Part shown: in pieces, positions 21,641 to 32,850 of the stretch
Numbering within the stretch: position 1 is the stretch's first letter
Layout: the number at the start of each line of letters is the position of its first letter
Assembly (NCBI GenBank): GCA_032433765.1
Contig: JAVIAB010000160.1
Span: 12,817,969 to 12,881,968 of the forward strand
From: Megaustenia siamemsis
Taxonomy: Eukaryota > Mollusca > Gastropoda > Stylommatophora > Ariophantidae
Length of the DNA: 64,000 nucleotides
Direction: 5' to 3'
Translations under genes and position numbers: made by a program
The notes under the pieces: generated by a model
What the model saw: only the letters and a program-made list of their open reading frames with translations
Databases searched by the model: none
What the model was told of the DNA's origin: nothing

Positions 21641-24237
21641 TTGCCTCGAAAGCGTTAATGACATTTTATAGTAAAACAGGAATTTAAGGAGGTTGACGAT
21701 TTGTTTTTTTAGAAAGATTTTTATCTTCCTTCCTTTAAAGCCTTGAAAGAAATGAAAGACAAGTGTTCATAGAATTTCATGTAAAATATTTATCTCGACT
21801 ACTCCTAACTGAACAACAAGGTTACCTAGCCTTTGGTCGGTCAAGAAAAGACATACGGAGTGAGAGCAGTGAACCTGCTCTCCCTTGAAACAAGCTCCCA
21901 AGAGAAATGGAGACACCATCTTCCTTTCCTTAATGACCATAATGGTGTGGAAGCGCTTGATGTTAATCCTGGAAAGCTCGAATGAAACAAACAACTGTCA
22001 TCATGAAGTTCTCTTTAAAATATGATTCTTCATCACTTTCTTTTAAACTGCTTTGGATTTTACGAAAGCTATACTAGCACTTCTGGCAAGCTCAAGCATT
22101 GTCATGTGACACTGTTGTAGAGTTCACTTAATGTTGTTACCTCACCTGGGTGTGCCCAAGCTCTGCACCGCTCTCTTCTTTTTAAACACATTTTCATTGA
22201 TTTAAGCACAATATGACATTTTTTTAAAGTGCCTTACTTTGATAATTTCTTGTAATTAAACAATTTCTGAAATAATTATTTAAATAAATGAATTTTAGTG
22301 TTTATAAGCTATGCTAAGCTTCATGTATCTATATTTATTATTTATATGTATAAATATATATGCTTTATCTGTGTTGTGTGCGTCACTCATTATAATACTG
22401 TTGTAATAATGTATTAGAGTTTCTTGTTTGACAAACTATTGCGTTTTTTACTGCTAAATACAATATCATGTGCCAATCAATGTTGCTTTAACAAATGAAA
22501 GGAATGTGTTGCTATAGTGTGGACTGAGGGATTGTGAAATGTTGGTATTTTGTTTTCTATTTCTTTTTATTTCTGTTTCGTCTCGCATTATTTTCCTTAT
22601 TTTTGCCCTTCTTCAGTTTGTATGTATTTCTCCCCAAAGTTGTACCCAGTAACTGTTAGCCAGATTTTGCAGGCAAGAACTGCGGCATTACGTTATTAAC
22701 TGAGGCTGCACACTTTGCAGATTTGATGTCGTTAGTGTTCAAAATATTGTGTACACACACAAAGAACTTGCTGTTCTAGAAGCAGTAGAGTTAAAAAGAT
22801 TAGCCAGGATACTGTTCCTGTGTGGTGCTATCAGCAGATTGATTAGTCGCTGATAAAACCAAGACTATTTTGATTATTTAAAATCCAGATGGTCTGTTCT
22901 GGTTTGTTTTTTTTCTTCCGCCCTTTCAAATTTCTAAACGTGGATTTATTATTCTGCCATTCCCTATTATAAAAAAAAAAGAAAGAAAAGAAAAGAACTG
23001 AGAGGGAAAATATAATTTGTAACAGGACATGTTTATCAGTTACTGACAGTATTTTTCTATTATCCCATTGTCCAGTTTCCTGTTTGCATCATTAATATAC
23101 CAAGTCTAATTATGTTTTGTTTAGCTTCATTCTAACATCTAGTGGAGAATATCTGCTTCTGTGTTTGGTCACACCAGCCACACGATCCCCTGTCCTAGCC
23201 TCGTCCACAATGTTAGGCCATGGCTTTGTGTGCTCTTCACACTAGAGAATACAAAGAGAATCCACCTAACATTGTCTGTACTCTTGCACTGCCTTGACGC
23301 CGTAGATCCCGTAGTCCAACGCTTTCAATATTAACAAGACAAATATACATGCCACCAAATCGTGTGATGGTGCAAAAGTAAGCCTCAGAAATGTGTGCCA
23401 AATTAATTAAACTAACAAGTTGCAAAATAATACATGTTATCTTTATAAGAATATAATAGTCCTTGCATAACAGATGATAGCTCATTATGAGATTGAGAGA
23501 TCAGAATTTGTCAAATAATAGATTTTCTTCAGAAGTAATATTCATCATTTAAAATGGCACACACACACGATCTAATAACATGAGAGGAGGTCATTCAGTA
23601 GTTTAAAAAATAATTAGTCTTACAACAAAAAGATATTTACCTTTGTCTTTTCTTGACAGTAAAGAGGCACTTATTTATTTTTCTTTACATTAATGGCTTT
23701 TAATATTTCTAACAGTCATCATAACGATATAGATAGCTTTACATTAAAAATAATTTATATTGCCAATAATTTTATAGCAACTATGTAAATTAGGCATAAC
23801 ACGTACATATAAACAAAAAGGTCAAATAATTTGTTTTGTGAAATTAAACTTGAGAGATAAACTGAGAAATAAACTAACAATAAAATTCAAAATAATAAAT
23901 CTAAGGTCTTCTTGTTGACCATAACAAAAAAAAAGAAAGAGCTCAAGTACGTCTGTATAAATTGTTGAAGAGCAGACGTGGGTTTAGTTTAATGATACAT
24001 GATAGCTGTATTTGATAACTTAGTAGTGAACATTCAGAAAAGAATAAACATCACATTTATATGGACTACTTTAATAAGGAACAATTAATGTGCGTATATT
24101 ATTAGGCTTGCTATTTTTTTCATGGCATTACACACATTATATATAGAGTTCACTGTGCTTAATTTTATGGTTAACATTGAGTAATGAGCCATTATATTTA
24201 GTTGTTTATATAATTATGTGAACGTCTACCCTATCAG
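21641..24237 (+). other. Gene 1 intron, no gene seen
   Basis: AT-rich; I see no ORF, element end or array I can support in this 2.6 kb. Confidence 0.5.
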
Positions 24238-25412
24238 GTCATTTTGTCTGTCCTCAGCGCTAGACTCTAGCTCACCAGCAGCTTCGTCAGTTCTAGCGGA
24301 TGACAAGTTGTCTGTTCTGCAACGATCTAGTCCTGCCTTGTTTCAACAATCTCTCGCGCGATTTAAACCCAACAATTTGGTACATTTTAGTGACGCCCAC
24401 AGCAAAGATAGAGCCAAGTTTCTGCTGACATCTACTTCCACTTCCGACTCCTATGCCCATGGAACACTATCTGCTGGACAACGTCGTGCCCATTGGCGGT
24501 ACTTCAATGCCAACAGCCATCCACAGTCGAACTGTGACAACAATTTATCTCAGGCTGACAGCGATAGGAGGAGCCCACTGTATCGCCACTCCTCTTATCC
24601 CCTGTCAGGGCAGCACTTGATGACTTGTGTAAATATAGACTCCCCAGATGATAACGACGAAAATTTAAGCCCTCCTCCATCTTCTTGTCTCAACAACAAC
24701 CTCAACATCAACAACAACTACACCAACAACAACACAGGAGTGCCTTGTACGAGTGACTCCGGGCCTGTCAGATTAACTCGCCCTAATCATAGACTGTTTG
24801 CCCCAGGGGCAATAGTACATTCTGAAGGCGAGGAAGAAGATGATGAGGATGATGAGGTGGATGCTGAAAATATAAAAGACAAAATAGCATGGTCTGTCAA
24901 GATGTCCCCGAATCTAACAGAGTCTGGCCTTAGTCCAACCAGCCAGGAAGCTGAAGGAAGTAGCCGACGTGGCTCCATTTCTGATCTGTCATCATCACAG
25001 ACCTCAGAGTCCTTATCTGATCCTCATGTGCTCAAGTCCTCACCATCATCACTTAATGGACCCCATCGCCAAGAGTCTCAGTTAAGCGAAGAAGCAACAT
25101 CTCAATCCCATAGCTTGTACGAGACGGCTGAGTCCCTTCCTGATGACAGCGACAGTGGCTTGGATCCTTTTCATTCCCAGCAAGAGCAGGGTGTTTCCCC
25201 AAGTGGTAGCAACGCTAGTGGGGAACTCACCAAGGGTCAGCAAGATCACTTTCCACCTCAGCCACAGTCTCCACTGATTGAAGATCAAACTGTCTCTCTA
25301 CCTGTTTCTGATGACCAGGCTGGAGATCCCCTTAGAATTAACAGTACCTCACAATATGCACCAGAGAGCGCCAGTGGCTGATGAACTAATGATGTTCAAA
25401 CCTTATGTCATT
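24238..25412 (+). CDS. Gene 1 exon c: long Ser/Asn/acidic disordered region
   Basis: The acceptor is GTCTACCCTATCAG ending 24237. This start, not the CAG at 24257, is chosen because AG from exon b + G keeps the frame. It reads RSFCLSSALDSSSPAASSVL onwards: Asn-rich NNNLNINNN, an acidic EGEEEDDEDDEVDAE tract (about residue 198 of the exon), SSRRGSISDLSSSQ (a basic RRxS phosphosite) and SDSGLDPF. That frame ends QYAPESASG at TGA 25379-25381. The neighbouring frame continues ADELMMFKPYVI to a strong donor ATT|GTAAGT after 25412, in phase 0 with the transmembrane exon. One surplus base near 25365-25378 would reconcile the two. Otherwise a soluble isoform ends at the TGA. Probably disordered and cytosolic; family unknown. 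Confidence 0.8.
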
Positions 25413-25624
25413 GTAAGTATGAGTCATATCAATATTCATTTACACTCTTTTTTTGTTTAACTTTCACTTTTCCCTTTGGGTGTCAGGCAAGATGCAACAT
25501 TGCAGCTTTCGCCCTCTGGTAGCCTCATCATTTAATGTACTTACTTTAAACTTTAGAGCTTCCTAAATGTTGTCTCTCCACTTTCTCTGAGTCTGTCTAG
25601 GGCTCTGTTTCTTTTTCCTCTTCT

Positions 25625-26065
25625 TATTTATAGCATAAAATGTCTAAGGAAAATACTTGGTATAGTGTGGAACGAATTCAAAACAAACGAGGAAATTAGA
25701 GAAATCGCCAATCAACCACTAATATCTTCAGTAATAAAGAGAAGACTATGGTCATATGTTGGACATGTGATGAGAAGAGATAATAACCGAATAGCAAAGC
25801 AAACCCTCATGTGGGAAACAACAGGTAAGAGAAAAAGAGGAAGACCCAGAGAGACGCTGAGAACAACATTGATGAGAGAGGCAAGAGCAGCAGGAAACAG
25901 CTCCCTCAGTGAGATAGAGCTGCTTGCACAGAACAGAGACAAATGGCGAGATTTGATAAAATATCTTTAAAAGAATTGAAAACTGCTAGAACAAAAATTC
26001 AGATGAAGGAGCATCTTGGTCTACGCCCTATGGGCCAGCTACGGCTCGATAGGCCAGTAGATAGA
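25625..26065 (+). mobile_element. LINE-B 3' end, good copy
   Basis: One open stretch 25665-25970 reads WNEFKTNEEIREIANQPLIS, VGHVMRRDNNRIAKQ, TTGKRKRGRPRETL and ELLAQNRDKWRDLIKYL*. Its 3' UTR has CTACGCCCTATGGGCCAGCT, CGGCTCGATAGGCC and AGTAGATAGAT. It is the reference copy for this family here. 5'-truncated; lies in the last gene 1 intron. Confidence 0.85.
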
Positions 26066-26639
26066 TTTATAGCATAAGATCACAATTCATTCATCCCAGT
26101 GCCCAAACGATTACATTTTCTATCTGAACGTAGAGCAAGATTGGTGTTGTATGACGATTGCTTCCTTTGTTTTCCCATTTCAAATTTACAACTCAACTGG
26201 TTACCTCATCAACTTTCCCAAACATCTCACTTCTGTGGTGACTAACTTCATCATCTGACTTGTCACTATTGAACATGTTTGACACTGGCAGCATAAGATG
26301 GAATGAAAATGCCTAGTGTGACATGTATCTTTGTGATTTTACATACAACATGAAGTGATTGATTGACCTGTACAAGGTCATGAATTGTTTGCAAGTAGAC
26401 CAGTACAGGTTTCTTTGCTTTTAAATGTCTTTTGATGCTCCTCTCCTGTGAATTAAAGGGCAGTGTCTGTCTTTATAATGTCACTAACTGTATTATGTGT
26501 TTGTTTGGTTTTTTGACTGCAGGAATGAGACGAATTACAACATTTTAGAAGCAAAAAGTGGAATAATATAAGAGCTTAAAACAAAAGTAACAATACATCA
26601 TGATCATGTGCCATACCTGTTGGCATAGGTGATCATGTT
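26066..26639 (+). other. Gene 1 last intron, no gene seen
   Basis: No repeat or ORF supported. Confidence 0.5.
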
Positions 26640-27460
26640 ATTCCAAAATTTTCTATCCGCAGTGCATCGTATCAATTCTGTTGTTGACTGTTTTCCATCG
26701 AATGACACAAAGCTATTTAATATCTTCTCTCTTTGTCGTCTGTGATCTCCCTTTCCCTCTATTTAGCTAGTTTGAATCAAGTATTCCAACTTTCCTCTTC
26801 TCATGATGTGCCTGGTAAATGTTGATTGTTTCTTTCTGGTGTTTTTTAGGATTTCCCTTTTTTGTGTTGGCCTCTTTGAGAATGACCTCGTTGGTCTTTT
26901 TTAGCCGTCCAGGGAACTTTCAACATTCTTCTGAGAAATTCCATATCTGTGGCCTCTAATTGTCTTTTTGTTTGTTTGTCTACTGTGCATGATTTGCTTT
27001 CATAAGTCAGAATTGGTCTATTTAGCACTGATTAACCCTCTTTCTCACTTCCATTGACATAGATTTGTTGCACAAGGTGTTTTTCATTTTCTGAAATGCT
27101 TTTTTGACCTGAGCTATTCTGCTTTTTATTTCTGTGGTGTATCTTCCATCTGATGTTATTATTGTGCCTAAGTATTTGACACTTTGCACTTGTTTCAGAT
27201 TTGTCCCATTTACTCCTTCTTTTATATATTGGAACTGTCCTGTTTGTTGCCAATACATGTTTTTTATGATTCTCAGATCCTTACCATCAATGTTTAATTT
27301 CAACAGCATATCAATTATTTCCACATTCTTTACTTTGTCAAATGCTTTTGTGTAGTCTATAATGCACATATATAGATCTTTCTTTACCTCTATAGCTCTT
27401 TCTATCAATGTTCTCATTGTAGTAATACGAGGGTCTAGAAAAGTGTTGCAATTCAAGAGT
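26640..27460 (-). mobile_element. LINE-A copy, antisense, RT core deleted
   Basis: The - strand reads TMRTLIERAIEVKKDLYMC, then IDYTKAFDKV (first RT catalytic Asp) and DLRIIKNMYWQQTGQFQYIK. It jumps from EGV directly to NGTNLKQVQSVKYLGTIITS. The GVRQGC...YxDD segment, present in the copy at 6225-6563, is missing. Later, frame-broken pieces give TKKTNEVILKEA and HHEKRKVGILD, and the 3' end lies at about 26640. Dead. Confidence 0.85.
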
Positions 27461-27499
27461 CTTAAATAGTGTTATAAAGCAAATCTAAGAAGACCTGGC

Positions 27500-28040
27500 A
27501 AGATAGAAGATGAATAGGGAATCATAGGAGGAAGAGGTATGTATTACAGCACTCAGAAAAAAAAAGACAAATAAACAACAGAAAAAAACACGAACAATAT
27601 ATGGTCCGAAGCAGGATCAAACCCATACTCCGTGGCATTGCGCCTTGCCACGAGCAGCCGAACGCTTGGAAACACTGCCATTGCAGCTGCAGCTAACTAA
27701 AAAAAATTAGCTATTGTGGACAGTGTTTTACGCGCAGGTGTTCTCATGACTATAGCATCAAACATTTATTGGACAAAACTGCATGAATAATAGTCACCAG
27801 AATGCCTGCACGTAAGACATTGTCCACAATAGCTAATTTTTTTAGTTAGCTGAGTGGCAGTTTTCCCAAGCGTTTGTCTTCTCGTGGCAAGGCGCAGTGC
27901 CACGGAGTATGGGTTCAATCCTGCTTCGGACCATATATTGTTCTTTGTTTTTTTCTGAGTGCTGTATTACATACCTCTTCCTCCTATGATTCCCAGAATT
28001 ATCGCCTTGGAAGTTTCCCTCTATAATAATATTCATTTAT
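27500..28040. mobile_element. Fold-back: two tRNA-SINE copies in inverted orientation
   Basis: About 0.54-kb imperfect palindrome. The right arm (about 27838-28040, +) has TTAGTTAGCTGAGTGGCAG (A-box-like) and GGGTTCAATCCTGC (B box), then TTCGGACCATATATTGTTC. The left arm (about 27500-27705) is its reverse complement, including GAACAATATATGGTCCGAAG. Between them is an inner inverted repeat, TTAGCTATTGTGGACA...TGTCCACAATAGCTAA (about 27708-27840). It is either two head-to-head SINE insertions or one inverted-repeat unit; it looks mobile or recombinogenic. Confidence 0.75.
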
Positions 28041-28244
28041 TATTATTTGTCTCTAGGAGATGAATACAATGGTCTAGAAAAGTGTAGTAATACAGGGATC
28101 TAGAAAAGTGGAGTGATACAAGAATCTTCTGCATCTTTAGAGTTCAATCTCCCATACTCATCATATTAAACAGACAGACGAGCCGCCTCTATGAATTAAT
28201 CGTTAGCAACAGATCGTTATAAGAACCTCATTATTTGTCTGCAG
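28041..28244 (+). other. Gene 1 last intron, 3' end
   Basis: Ends in TATTTGTCTGCAG, the acceptor of the final gene 1 exon. Confidence 0.7.
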
Positions 28245-28358
28245 CTTGTCTCTGTTGTGGCAATCATTTTGCTCTTAGTTCTCTGTATAGTTTACGTGTT
28301 TGAAGGACACATTCTGGAGTCTGAAGACCAACTCGACATGTACCCTGTGGGATTGTAA
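28245..28358 (+). CDS. Gene 1 exon d: C-terminal transmembrane anchor
   Basis: Final coding exon of 37 codons plus TAA (28356-28358). It begins after acceptor TTATTTGTCTGCAG and is phase 0. It opens with the hydrophobic segment LVSVVAIILLLVLCIVYVF (19 residues), followed by a short acidic tail EGHILESEDQLDMYPVGL. Preceded by FKPYVI from exon c, it predicts one C-terminal membrane helix with the long Ser-rich part on the cytosolic side, in tail-anchored fashion. The assignment to gene 1 rests on matching phase, orientation and the strong GTAAGT donor at 25413. The 19-residue hydrophobic run in a clean exon is unlikely by chance. Family not recognised. Confidence 0.8.
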   Translation, partial: LVSVVAIILLLVLCIVYVFEGHILESEDQLDMYPVGL

Positions 28359-28564
28359 TCATTTGCATTCTGTGTAAGCGAGCATTCAGTCTGAAGTGCT
28401 TTGATGAGCATTAAGTACCCGGATCCTGGTGAGTGTAGCTGTACGGGACTCCTGGCAAGCATTGAAATACTGGGTTCTTTGCGTTATTGGATATATAGAA
28501 ATACTAAATAGATTTGATAAACAAAACACTTACTTAGTGAGCACTGACTTCAGAGATCTTTGCC

Positions 28565-28872
28565 AGGTATTGAAATATATGGTATATTTGCGAGTGTTGG
28601 TTTAGTAGGTCCTGGGGGGAGTATTGAAATATACGGTATATTTGCAAATGTTGGTTTAGTAAGCCTTTTGAAGATATTGAAATATACGGTATATTTGCAA
28701 ATGTTGGTTTAGTAAGCCTTTTGAAGGTATTGAAATATACGGTATATTTGCAAACGTTGGTTTAGTAAGCCTTTTGAAGGTATTGAAATATACGGTATAT
28801 TTGCAAATGTTGGTTTAGTAGGCCTTTTGAATCTGTTGAAATATATGGTATATTTGCAAGTTTTGACTTAGT
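28565..28872. repeat. 53-bp tandem repeat, about 6 copies
   Basis: Copies of TTGAAATATACGGTATATTT GCAAATGTTGGTTTAGTAAG CCTTTTGAAGGTA with degenerate ends. It lies just 3' of the gene 1 stop codon, so it could be in the 3' UTR. Confidence 0.9.
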
Positions 28873-28924
28873 AGGCCTATGTCCACCACATTGAAAACAC
28901 TAATTTTAATTGATATAGATAATG

Positions 28925-29365
28925 GTTTGAGTGTTTGCTACGCGCCTCCCAGCATCAGAGCTGGAAGTTGTCAGCGATCCACAACTGATGGCTTGCGCCA
29001 AGATCGGTGAACCAGAACCATCCATACCTGCTCCACCTCTCCGTGGTGCCTCTAGTAACAGACTAATCTGTCTAGTCTGGCCAAGCGAGTACGGATTGAA
29101 GAGGGAAGACAACCCGGTACTCAAAAATGTCATGCTGAAGTCGGATGTGTTGGGCCGAAAGGCGCAAATATCAGTTATACTGTAAACCACAAACACAACG
29201 CAGACACGCCTACTTAACATCCTTTTAAGGGCGGATGATGACGAGGTACACTCCTTAAGTCATTAGGCGAACGCAAGCAATAATCATAGGGCTTAGAAAG
29301 TCTAAAATTTCTGCCTTATGTGCCGTATTCAAATTGAAAAGATAATAGATAAATGAGTGGAGCCA
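28925..29365 (+). mobile_element. SINE-like element with LINE-B-like tail
   Basis: Related to the elements at 58035-58320 and 57585-57835: shared AACATCCTTTTA, GCTGAAGTCGGATGTGT and AAACCACA...CACAA blocks. The end TTCTGCCTTATGTGCCGTAT...AATAGATAAAT resembles the 3' tail of the SINE at 35782-36059 and of LINE-B. It contains a 104-codon chance ORF on the - strand. No coding function. Confidence 0.6.
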
Positions 29366-31870
29366 ATTTCATTATAATTATATAGTCAGTAAAATATGTA
29401 TATTTTTATATATTTTTTCAGATGCAAAGCCAATTTAACACACGTAAAGTTGCTTTCATAAAATATGCTGTGTATGTGCAGGCAGTCGGAACTGTTAATA
29501 CTAAGGAGATCAGCATCCCTTTTTGCTGTGAAAATGAGTATGGAAAGTTCATTTTTCCTGAGGAGGACAACTTTCCAGCCCAGTCAATTTGACTTCCACT
29601 TCTGCCAAGATCAACACTCTTAAACACGTTCAATATGGCTTCCATTTTGGCAATACTTGTCTGGATAATATTATATTTCCCAATCACTTCCTGTAAATTG
29701 ATCATTGCTTAGCTCCCATCTTGCCTCCAAAATTGCTCATGTATTTCATATGTTGTTTTAGGGGCTCAATATTTGCACTTCTGCTGTAGCACAATAGAGC
29801 AAATATATATTGCTATATAGTTATGTTATCATGTTGGAGTCATTCCTATCATCATCAGTTTCCTAATATTTTTTGTAGTGATACGTTTACCTATTAATTT
29901 TTTTATCACTATTATCTTTTATCATTAATATTAATTAGGTCACAATTTTTCTATTTCTTCTTATCCACTTTTAAAACTTTTTTTTAACCTTTTTCATTGC
30001 ATGTTTTTTTTATCAGCCAGCGCTTGCAGTTGTTTCTTTGTAAATTAATTATATTTAAAGAGATGATCAAAATGCCATTACATTTGCATTAGGAATGGGT
30101 TTTAATCAATGTTCACAAGATGAATGCTTGGAAGAAAATAGAATAGAAGACTGGATAGACTAAATACAAAAAGAAAAACATGTATTTTTCTAACACCTCT
30201 GAATAAGATTTCTTGTCAATTTCTGGCTCTTCAAAATTACTTTTGGTCTACAAGAGCTCTGGTCATCAATTTCCACACACTGAGGGAAGAGGTCCAAGAA
30301 CTTATGGGTGTGTTCGATGGGCAATGAGGATAATCCATCAACTAAACTATACTATATATATATATAAACTATACTAAACAATTGGTTATAATCTAGAACA
30401 ATCATGTGGCAAATGGATTGTTAATTGCTTGTGATGAACATGTTTTGCGCATCTCTTGCTTATAAGAACTGAGCATAGAGTTTTTATTTTTGCAATAATC
30501 TCTGGTATCATGGTTGTTGAAGTTAAATGCCCAGTCCTACCGGAGTGGAGCAATAAAACATATGAAGTGCGTTCATGTTGAGCAGTTTACTTTAGAAATG
30601 AGGAAACTATATTCCGATGTTCATGCATTAATTCTACTTTAAAGGTTTTGTCACATATTTCTGGCTTCATATCGGTCTTGTAAGCAATGCATTTAGCACC
30701 AATGAGGGGACTCTGCTGCACATCGCATAGGATTACTCATTCTGGGTTAGCATTTACTTCATACTCTTTTCTACACCTGTTATTGACAAGCTCTTTGAAG
30801 TGTCACCTATAGAGGGTTTACCTACTCATGGTCATTTAGAATACCTCTGTTGCCCATTCATCAACTTTCCTCCACCCTGTTATATTTCTCCTGTGTGTCT
30901 GCCAGTCTGATTTTTTTGTTTTTCTAAGGACGGCCGAATGTAGACAGAAATATCAACAGTTATTGTTCTCCTATGTAAAGCTGTCACCATAACCTGTGTT
31001 CACCTCATTTCCTGCACAGCAGCTTTACTGCAGCACTGCAATTATTTGCCTGTTCCTTCCTCTGCCCTACATTTAGTCAATCAAAAGAAGTAACTAAGCT
31101 AATGCAGAATGCCACACACAAAATTGATAAAATGATACTGAGAACAATGAAGGGCTGTCATTTGTCATGGGTAGTTGGACTATTCTTAAGCCTTTCCTTT
31201 TGTTCGGTGATTGGGTAAATCCACAAGACAATGAAGGCTTGAAAAAAATAGTTTGTCTCCCCTGCCTTGCAAGGCCAACAACTCTCAATAACAATGTAGG
31301 TCAGTTATTACTTTACTTAGTCTATTGACCTCTTAAGTTTCATAATAAGAGCAATGTTGTTCACCCAAAGCCACCTACATCTCTCCAACCTGTCAGTTGG
31401 ATCACCCAAACCATGTGATTCTCAGCATTGCGAGCAGGTGTGGCTGTAGTTAAAATGACGTCAGTCGTCGATAACTCAAAACGTCACAAGTATTGGAGTG
31501 TTTTCAGTAAAACCCCCTCAGCCCTTCAGCTTGAGAGATATAGGTGGCAATGGTTTGCCATAATACCTTCAATGTTTGTTCTTGAAAAAATAACCAAATG
31601 GATTTTTTACAGATAGATTATTCACATTCTGCATATTTGTTTTGACTTGATCTGCAATTTTAACTAATATAACCTGCAACAGAAATGTTACACTTTGAGA
31701 TGCTGACAGATGTGTTGGTATTTAATTCAGAAAGTAAACATGTATTTCACTTAGCAAGAGGAAAATTAATGTGGCAATTACAGAGGGAGACAGAATTATA
31801 AATGTAGACTCTACTTTTTAGATTAAACAGTGTTCTTTTTCTTTACATTTTTCTAACCATCAAATTAGAC
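29366..31870. other. Gene-free AT-rich DNA with low-copy repeat pieces
   Basis: A piece at about 30120-30250 (GACTGGATAGACTAAATACA ... TTTTCTAACACCTCTG) matches 35560-35670, and 31190-31300 weakly matches 35455-35540. This implies one unnamed repeat family. No gene is supported; the short ORFs are unremarkable. Confidence 0.5.
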
Positions 31871-31874
31871 AAAG

Positions 31875-32850
31875 AATAATACCACAAAAAATGATTAATA
31901 TCACAGATCTGTACAATGTCTTCTCATGTGCATTTCACTCAATGGCGGGGTTCCAGAGTGATACCGGAGTGAAACAAGGATGTATTTTATCTCCCTTGTT
32001 ATTTGAAATTGCCATCAACTTCATAAAGCAAAAATGTTGTGCAGGTAACGATGACATTAGATGAACACTTGGATCTCAATGGAGGACATAGTCCTTATCA
32101 ATATAATGAAGAAAACAAATGCTCTATCATCAATGGCGAAAAAATAGGGTTGAGATTAACCAAGAAAAGACAAAGTAATGAAAAATCTCATTCACCCAGT
32201 AAACAATATACACCTTGAAGGAAAGGCAGTGGAAAAGGTAGATAATTTTGTATATCTTGGAAACTGCATAGATCAAGAAGGAGACACAAAGAAAGAAATT
32301 AAAATCAGAATAGCAAAGACAAGAATTACTTTTAGAAACCTTCATAAAATATGGAAATCAAAATTACTAAGCACAAAAATAAGCTCAGGATTTTCAAATC
32401 AAACATGTTATTCACCCTTACTTATGTGTGTGAAAGCTGGGAAAATAACTAAGGAAATAGAAAATAATCTGGAGGCTTATTAAAACAAATTCCTCTGGAA
32501 AATACTTTGTATACAATTGAATGAATTCAAGACAAGTGCAGCAATAAGAGATATAACAAAGTGTCCAACAAGTTACTCTATAATCAAGAGAAGAAGGTGG
32601 CCTTGTGAATAGAAGAGGTAACAAGAGAATTTCAAAGCAAGCCCTCAAATGGGAACCAGAGGGTAAAAGAAAAAGAGGCTGGCCGGGAGACACACCAAAA
32701 ATAACATTGAGGCGAGAGGCAACAACAGCAGTCATCAGCTCCCTCACTGAGATTGGGTGACTTGCCCAGAACAGAAGACCTTGCAGACAGAGAATTGTGG
32801 AAAGACATGGCTGCTTACGCCAACATGTATGGAACATGATGATGATGATG
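31875..32850 (+). mobile_element. LINE-B copy with RT remnant and a swapped 3' tail
   Basis: Reads GVKQGCILSPLLFEIAINFI (RT motif), then KAVEKVDNFVYLGNCIDQEG and KKEIKIRIAKTRITFRNLHK with many stops. It continues NEFKTSAAIRDIT and the LINE-B block up to CTTGCCCAGAACAGA. It then switches to AGAGAATTGTGGAAAGACAT and ATGATGATGATGA, the LINE-A/C-style tail, instead of the LINE-B TAGATAGA tail. Degenerate and inactive. Confidence 0.75.

Noticed and set aside
20565..21671. 368-residue Ser/Pro/Leu/Phe-rich ORF, apparently a membrane or mucin-like protein
   Set aside because: The strand nearly lacks purines, so stops cannot occur; no start context or splice signals.
24258..24270. Alternative acceptor CTGTCCTCAG for gene 1 exon c
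   Set aside because: Joining exon b here gives an immediate in-frame TAG; the acceptor at 24237 keeps the frame.
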